From Avispirillum sp959601495 (GTDB lineage Bacteria; Bacillota; Clostridia; Oscillospirales; CAG-272), in assembly GCA_959601495.1 (NCBI GenBank), contig CAUGPT010000001.1, forward strand, positions 136,102 through 200,101: 64,000 nt of DNA. Reading direction: 5' to 3'. The notes under the pieces are model-generated. The model searched no databases, was not told where the DNA came from, and saw nothing but the letters and a program-made list of their open reading frames with translations. The position numbers were made by a program, and so were the translations under genes. Of this stretch, positions 60,039-64,000 are shown piece after piece (position 1 is the stretch's first letter; the number at the start of each line of letters is the position of its first letter).

Positions 60039-61216
60039 TGCATTCTTTTGACGATAAAATTTCGGAGTTTGCAAAAGAAGTCGAAAAAAGTTTTGCAGCC
60101 CTCACTCTGAAAAATGTTGTTTTCGCAATGCCCAAGGAAAAGGGCGAAGTGCTGAAGATAAAGGGAACGCCGAAAAAAGTATCCGATACCGTTATCCTTC
60201 AGCTTGAGTATTTCTGCACCGAGGGCAGAGTGCGCCAGGAGAATATAAAGCCCGAGAGAGTCTTTGAAAAGACAGCGCAGTGCGCCGAGGGCTTTCAGAG
60301 ATGCGAGCTGAACGACGCGGGCGGCAGCGCTTCGCTTATGGTGAGCAAAAAAGGTAAAATTACGCTTCTGCGCCGCGGCAGTGTGGGCGTCGGCGCTCCG
60401 GTACAGCCCGCTGGCGATAAAGAAAAAAACTATATACTCAGCGGCGGGGAAGAGTTTCTGTATTATCTCGGCATTTCCGATAAAAACGGACGTGTCCACG
60501 ATAAAAAGCAGTCCAAGTTTCGCCAGATAAACCGCTTTCTTGAGCATGTTGAGGACATAACGCGGCGCCTTGCCACCTGCGGCACGCTCCGCGTTGCCGA
60601 TCTGTGCTGCGGCAAAAGCTATCTCAGCTTTGCGGTCTATTATTATCTTACGTCTGTCTGCAAAAGGGACGTAATTATGGACTGCGTCGATCTCAAAGAA
60701 AGCGTTATGGAGTATTGCTCGGATATCGCCGCGAAATGCGGTTTTGACGGCATGAGATTCTCCTGCGGGGACGTGTCAAAGTACGCGCCCGAGGCTCCGC
60801 CGGAGCTTGTAATCAGCCTGCACGCCTGCGATGTCGCTACAGATATCGTGCTTGAGCGCGCGGCGGCTCTCGGCGCCAAGGTCATACTCGCAACGCCGTG
60901 CTGCCACAGACAGCTCTCACGCGAGCTTAAGTGTCCCGAACTTGATTTTATAGCCGAAAACTTGGTGCTTAAATCAAAATTCTGCGATGCGTCAACGGAC
61001 GCGCTTCGCGTTCTGAGGCTCCGTGCCTGCGGATATATTGCCGACGCGGTCGAGCTTATAGATCCGGAGGACACACCGAAAAACGTGCTCATAAGAGCAT
61101 GGCTGCCGAACGGTCTTACTTATAAGAAGAAAAAGCTCGCCGCTCTTGATGAGTACAGGCGCGCATACAAATTTCTCTGCGACAGGGACACGCCCGACAT
61201 CGATACCGAGGTGTAA
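60038..61216 (+). CDS. Class I SAM-dependent methyltransferase (RRNAD1/GSTCD-like)
   Basis: A 392-residue protein with an N-terminal region of about 180 residues and a Rossmann domain with VADLCCGKSYLSFAVYYYL, the SAM-binding motif. LVISLHACDVATD and LATPCCHRQLSREL follow. These match the Methyltransf_32 type found in eukaryotic METTL25/GSTCD relatives, probably an RNA or protein methyltransferase. ATG at 60038 (TGATG overlap with plsY) is chosen; a GTG three bases earlier is an alternative. Confidence 0.82.
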   Translation: MHSFDDKISEFAKEVEKSFAALTLKNVVFAMPKEKGEVLKIKGTPKKVSDTVILQLEYFCTEGRVRQENIKPERVFEKTAQCAEGFQRCELNDAGGSASLMVSKKGKITLLRRGSVGVGAPVQPAGDKEKNYILSGGEEFLYYLGISDKNGRVHDKKQSKFRQINRFLEHVEDITRRLATCGTLRVADLCCGKSYLSFAVYYYLTSVCKRDVIMDCVDLKESVMEYCSDIAAKCGFDGMRFSCGDVSKYAPEAPPELVISLHACDVATDIVLERAAALGAKVILATPCCHRQLSRELKCPELDFIAENLVLKSKFCDASTDALRVLRLRACGYIADAVELIDPEDTPKNVLIRAWLPNGLTYKKKKLAALDEYRRAYKFLCDRDTPDIDTEV

Positions 61217-61219
61217 TAA

Positions 61220-62476
61220 ATGAACGATACTGAAATACTTCTCAACGCGAGCGCCGACGAGACCGAGCGTCTTGAGGCACTCAAAGCGCTTGCGGCACAT
61301 GATACGCAAAGCATCGGCGGTGGTGAGTGGGTCAATAACCACATACACACAACTTATTCCTTTTCGCCTTATACGCCCGCTGGCGCGGTATACTTTGCGA
61401 AAAAAGCAGGGCTTTCGACTGCAGGCATAATGGATCACGACAGCGTGGGCGGCATACATGAGTTTATAGAGGCGGGAAAGATCGTCGGCATGCCTGTGAC
61501 CGTCGGCTTTGAATGCAGAACAGACGTCTCCGGCACTCCTCTTGAGGGCAGAAGACTTAATAATCCCGATCAGGTGTCCGTTGCGTATGTAACGCTCCAC
61601 GGTATACCGCATCAGAATGTTGGGGAGTGCGAAAAGGTGCTGGCGCCGCTGCGCCCGAGACGCAACGAGCGAAACCGCAAAATGTGCGCGCGGCTTACAG
61701 AGCTTTGCGCACCGCTTAAAATAGAGATCGACTTTGACAGAGACGTTCTGCCGCTTTCCATGTTTTCGCGCGGGGGCAGCGTTACGGAGCGCCATGTGCT
61801 GTTCGCGCTTGCCAAAAAGCTTGCGGACAGAGAAAGCCGCGAGGAGACTCTGCACGAGCTTGAAGCTCTCTGTGATGTATCACCGAAGGTATGCGAGAAG
61901 CTTCTCAGCGCGCCGGAGGAATACTATCTCTATGATATCCTCGGAGTGCTCAAATCAAATCTTGTAAAGAAAATATATGTGGACGCAGACGACGAGCTTA
62001 TGCATATAAGCGAGTTTACGTCCCTTGCGCATCGTGTCGGCGGAATATGCGCCTATGCGTATCTCGGCGATGTGGGCGAGAGCCCCACGGGGGATAAGGC
62101 AGCGCAGAAGTTTGAGGACGACTATCTTGATATGCTGATGCCGTGTCTAAAAGATATAGGCTTTGACGCAATTACTTATATGCCCTCAAGAAATACAAAA
62201 GCGCAGCTTGAGAGAGTCATGGCGCTTTGCGAAAAGTACGGCTTTTTCCAGATTAGCGGCGAGGATATAAACTCTCCCAGACAGTCGTTTGTCTGCCCGG
62301 CAATGGCTGAGTACAGACATCTTTATGACGCTACATATGCTCTTATAGGCCACGAAAAACTTGCTTCCGTAGATGCGGAGCTCGGTATGTTCAGCGCTTC
62401 CGCCGTCGCAAAAATGCCGTCTCTTGATGAGCGTATCCGCTATTTTGCCGCCGAGGGCAGAAAACTCGGTATCTGA
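61220..62476 (+). CDS. PHP-domain phosphoesterase
   Basis: A 418-residue protein with the PHP metal motifs NNHIHTTYSFSPYTP near residue 38, IMDHDSVGGIHE and GFECRTDV. Further residues in the C-terminal half are split by about 200 inserted residues. It is probably a metal-dependent phosphoesterase; the substrate is unknown. It lies three bases after the methyltransferase and 36 bp before the dehydrogenase, so it may belong with sugar metabolism. Confidence 0.8.
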   Translation: MNDTEILLNASADETERLEALKALAAHDTQSIGGGEWVNNHIHTTYSFSPYTPAGAVYFAKKAGLSTAGIMDHDSVGGIHEFIEAGKIVGMPVTVGFECRTDVSGTPLEGRRLNNPDQVSVAYVTLHGIPHQNVGECEKVLAPLRPRRNERNRKMCARLTELCAPLKIEIDFDRDVLPLSMFSRGGSVTERHVLFALAKKLADRESREETLHELEALCDVSPKVCEKLLSAPEEYYLYDILGVLKSNLVKKIYVDADDELMHISEFTSLAHRVGGICAYAYLGDVGESPTGDKAAQKFEDDYLDMLMPCLKDIGFDAITYMPSRNTKAQLERVMALCEKYGFFQISGEDINSPRQSFVCPAMAEYRHLYDATYALIGHEKLASVDAELGMFSASAVAKMPSLDERIRYFAAEGRKLGI

Positions 62477-62512
62477 TTTTAAGCAACATAAAACCGAAAA
62501 GAGGAAACACAT

Positions 62513-63550
62513 ATGAATACTTGTGAACTTAAACGGAAAGCAGCGGAGATCGCTCCGCTTATCAGAATGTCGGCAAGTGCCGAGGGGAATGCGTTTGTAA
62601 GCTTTGAAGCCTGCGCCGATAAGCACGGTGTTGACTCTGCAGCCGCGATTTCCGCTGCCGCAGCGGGGGAGAAGACTATAAGCGTCGAGGGGCTCGGTAC
62701 GTTTACCGTTACCGCTCCCGCGGCGTCCGGCGCTCTCAGAGGCAAGATCGCAATAGTTACGGGCAGCGCTCAGGGCTTCGGTGCGGGCATTGCAGAGTAT
62801 CTCGCGTCCGAAGGCGCATGTGTTGCCATAGTTGATATGAATGCCGACGGTGCGCGCGCCGAAGCGGAGAAGATAAGCGAAAAGTACGGCACAAGGACAA
62901 TTGCCGTAAGCGCAAACGTCACCGATGAGGAAAGCGTTCGCGCAATGATAGACGAGACAGTCTGTGCTTTCGGCGGACTGGATGTTTTCGTCAACAATGC
63001 GGGCATTGTACGCGCGGGCAGTCTTACCGAGATGACAAAACAGAATTTCGAGCTTGTTACGAGTGTTGACTACACGGCGTTTTTCATCTGCACAAAGTAC
63101 GCGACCGTTCCCATGAAGCTGCAGAGAAGCGTCGCCCCCGACTATATGTCCGATATTATAGAAATAAACTCCAAATCCGGGCTTGAGGGCTCAAATAAAA
63201 ACTTCGCGTATGCGGGCGCAAAGTTCGGCGGTATCGGACTGACGCAGTCCTTTGCGCTGGAGCTTGCCCCCTACGGCATAAAGTGCAATGCCATATGCCC
63301 CGGAAACTTCCTTGACGGTCCTCTGTGGAGCGACCCCGAAAAGGGACTTTTCGTTCAGTATCTCAAGGCGGGCAAAGTGCCCGGCGCGAAGACCGTTGCG
63401 GACGTACGCGCCGCGTACGAGGCTAAAGTGCCGCTCGGCAGAGGCTGCCGTGTTGAGGACGTTACCCGCGCCATCCGCTACATAATTGAGCAGAAATACG
63501 AGACAGGTCAGGCAGTGCCCGTGACCGGCGGTCAGACTATGCTGAACTGA
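62513..63550 (+). CDS. SDR-family dehydrogenase, sorbitol-6-phosphate dehydrogenase-like, with N-terminal extension
   Basis: The 345-residue protein has a 75-residue N-terminal extra region and a classical SDR domain: IVTGSAQGFGAG (cofactor), NNAG, EINSKSGLEGSNKNFAYAGAK with the YxxxK pair, and CPGNFLDGP. INSKSG and the AKFGGIGLTQSFALELAPYGIK segment resemble SrlD. It may oxidise a sugar alcohol phosphate. SD GAGGAAAC before the ATG. Confidence 0.83.
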   Translation: MNTCELKRKAAEIAPLIRMSASAEGNAFVSFEACADKHGVDSAAAISAAAAGEKTISVEGLGTFTVTAPAASGALRGKIAIVTGSAQGFGAGIAEYLASEGACVAIVDMNADGARAEAEKISEKYGTRTIAVSANVTDEESVRAMIDETVCAFGGLDVFVNNAGIVRAGSLTEMTKQNFELVTSVDYTAFFICTKYATVPMKLQRSVAPDYMSDIIEINSKSGLEGSNKNFAYAGAKFGGIGLTQSFALELAPYGIKCNAICPGNFLDGPLWSDPEKGLFVQYLKAGKVPGAKTVADVRAAYEAKVPLGRGCRVEDVTRAIRYIIEQKYETGQAVPVTGGQTMLN

Positions 63551-63554
63551 CGGT

Positions 63555-63947
63555 ATGGGAAACAAAATTATAAGAGAGCTTGCCGCTGCCGTGCTTCTTT
63601 CGGCGATTGCCGCGCTGTGTCTCTTTGTAATGACCTCGTGCTCGTCGGAGAAGGATCTGTACGGCACGTGGTATAACGATTTCAACGGCACACGCAACGC
63701 GGTTCAGTTCTACAAAAACAAAGACGGTAAGAACGAGTTCATCTGGGCTGTGTATGACATTGAAAACGACGAGATCACGTCAAACACCGCCGGATATTAC
63801 TATGTAAGCGGGGACAGTATCAAGCTAAAAAGCAGTGACGGTTCCGACAGCTTTGATTTAACATACACTCTTGACGGAAATACTCTTTCTGTCAGCAGCG
63901 ACACCGTTTCGCTGAAGCTTACAAAATATGTTTCAGATGATAAATAG
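63555..63947 (+). CDS. Small predicted lipoprotein
   Basis: A 130-residue lipoprotein: basic MGNKIIREL, hydrophobic core, lipobox VMTSC (Cys29). The rest is a beta-rich domain with LYGTWYNDFNG, resembling small extracellular lipocalin-like or META-like folds; function unknown. It is five bp after the dehydrogenase, so it is probably the last gene of that unit. Substrate for Lgt at 53257. Confidence 0.75.
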   Translation: MGNKIIRELAAAVLLSAIAALCLFVMTSCSSEKDLYGTWYNDFNGTRNAVQFYKNKDGKNEFIWAVYDIENDEITSNTAGYYYVSGDSIKLKSSDGSDSFDLTYTLDGNTLSVSSDTVSLKLTKYVSDDK

Positions 63948-63952
63948 TCAAG

Positions 63953-63994
63953 ACCACCAGTAAACTGGTGGCTTGCACAGCCCCTAAAAGGGGC
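63953..63994. repeat. Two short hairpins at the window end
   Basis: CCACCAG-TAAA-CTGGTGG (63954-63971) and GCCCC-TAAAA-GGGGC (63980-63994). No T-run follows, so they are not a terminator. The double-hairpin layout resembles the subterminal palindromes of IS200/IS605-family transposons, whose body would lie beyond the window; not provable here. Confidence 0.4.
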
Positions 63995-64000
63995 AATTAC

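Overview
This looks like chromosomal DNA of an anaerobic, endospore-forming Clostridia species, probably an uncultured gut member of the Oscillospirales or a related group. The basis is the sporulation genes yabP and yabQ and a SpoVB-type flippase, a clostridial-order Rnf operon (C-D-G-E-A-B), the Prp protease beside an L27 with a cleavable N-terminus, a radical-SAM HemZ-type protein, consensus TTGACA-17-TATAAT promoters and moderately GC-rich codon use. No plasmid, phage or CRISPR locus was seen. Most of the window is core housekeeping. Taxonomy and functions are inferred from sequence by eye, with no database search.

Layout. (1) 1-8425, plus strand: recJ (partial), rel, dtd, hemZ-like, a uridine-kinase-like gene, a spoVB-like flippase and mazG, tightly packed. 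(2) 8529-11422: hup, rqcP, yabP, yabQ and divIC, the conserved sporulation/division cluster, followed by an AT-rich GIY-YIG membrane protein gene. (3) 11570-20112: two tandem intracellular GH43-type glycosidases 9 bp upstream of a complete rnfCDGEAB operon. (4) 20148-21462, minus: mntP under a yybP-ykoY Mn2+ riboswitch, then a small membrane protein. (5) 21604-24407: zinc-ribbon gene, tRNA-Ser(GCU), and an AT-rich accessory island. The island has a 23-bp copy of the tRNA 3' end, five AATCGTT direct repeats on about a 20-bp period in front of a lipoprotein gene, a palindromic repeat cluster and a frameshifted gene. (6) 24621-27117: TetR-type regulator and oleate hydratase. (7) 27217-38746, minus: tig-clpP-clpX, and a long operon (ApgM-like/proposed homoserine kinase, lepB, rbgA, rnhB, yraN, dipeptidase, thrC, phosphoesterase). 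(8) 38859-44706: rpsT, tRNA-Val, gap, rpsF-ssb-rpsR and two polysaccharide deacetylases. (9) 44848-49400: a pentose/deoxysugar operon (UlaE-type epimerase, FGGY kinase, araD, rhaB). (10) 49510-63994: a divergent prs, argS, yebC, lgt, folD, rplU-prp-rpmA, a PDZ-radical SAM protein, der, plsY, a methyltransferase, a PHP protein, a SorD/SrlD-like dehydrogenase, a lipoprotein, and two hairpins at the window edge.

How the genes work together. GH43 enzymes and the UlaE/kinase/AraD set would feed plant-derived pentoses into the pentose phosphate pathway, and Rnf would couple ferredoxin oxidation to an ion gradient. The ApgM-like protein and ThrC could form consecutive steps of threonine synthesis. 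Prp is expected to trim L27. Tig, ClpP and ClpX handle protein folding and turnover. The most unusual stretch is the tRNA-Ser-associated island (22.3-24.4 kb). Other unusual points are a histone-H1-like tail on trigger factor, the GIY-YIG membrane protein inserted after divIC, and a hairpin between the Shine-Dalgarno sequence and start codon of rpsR.
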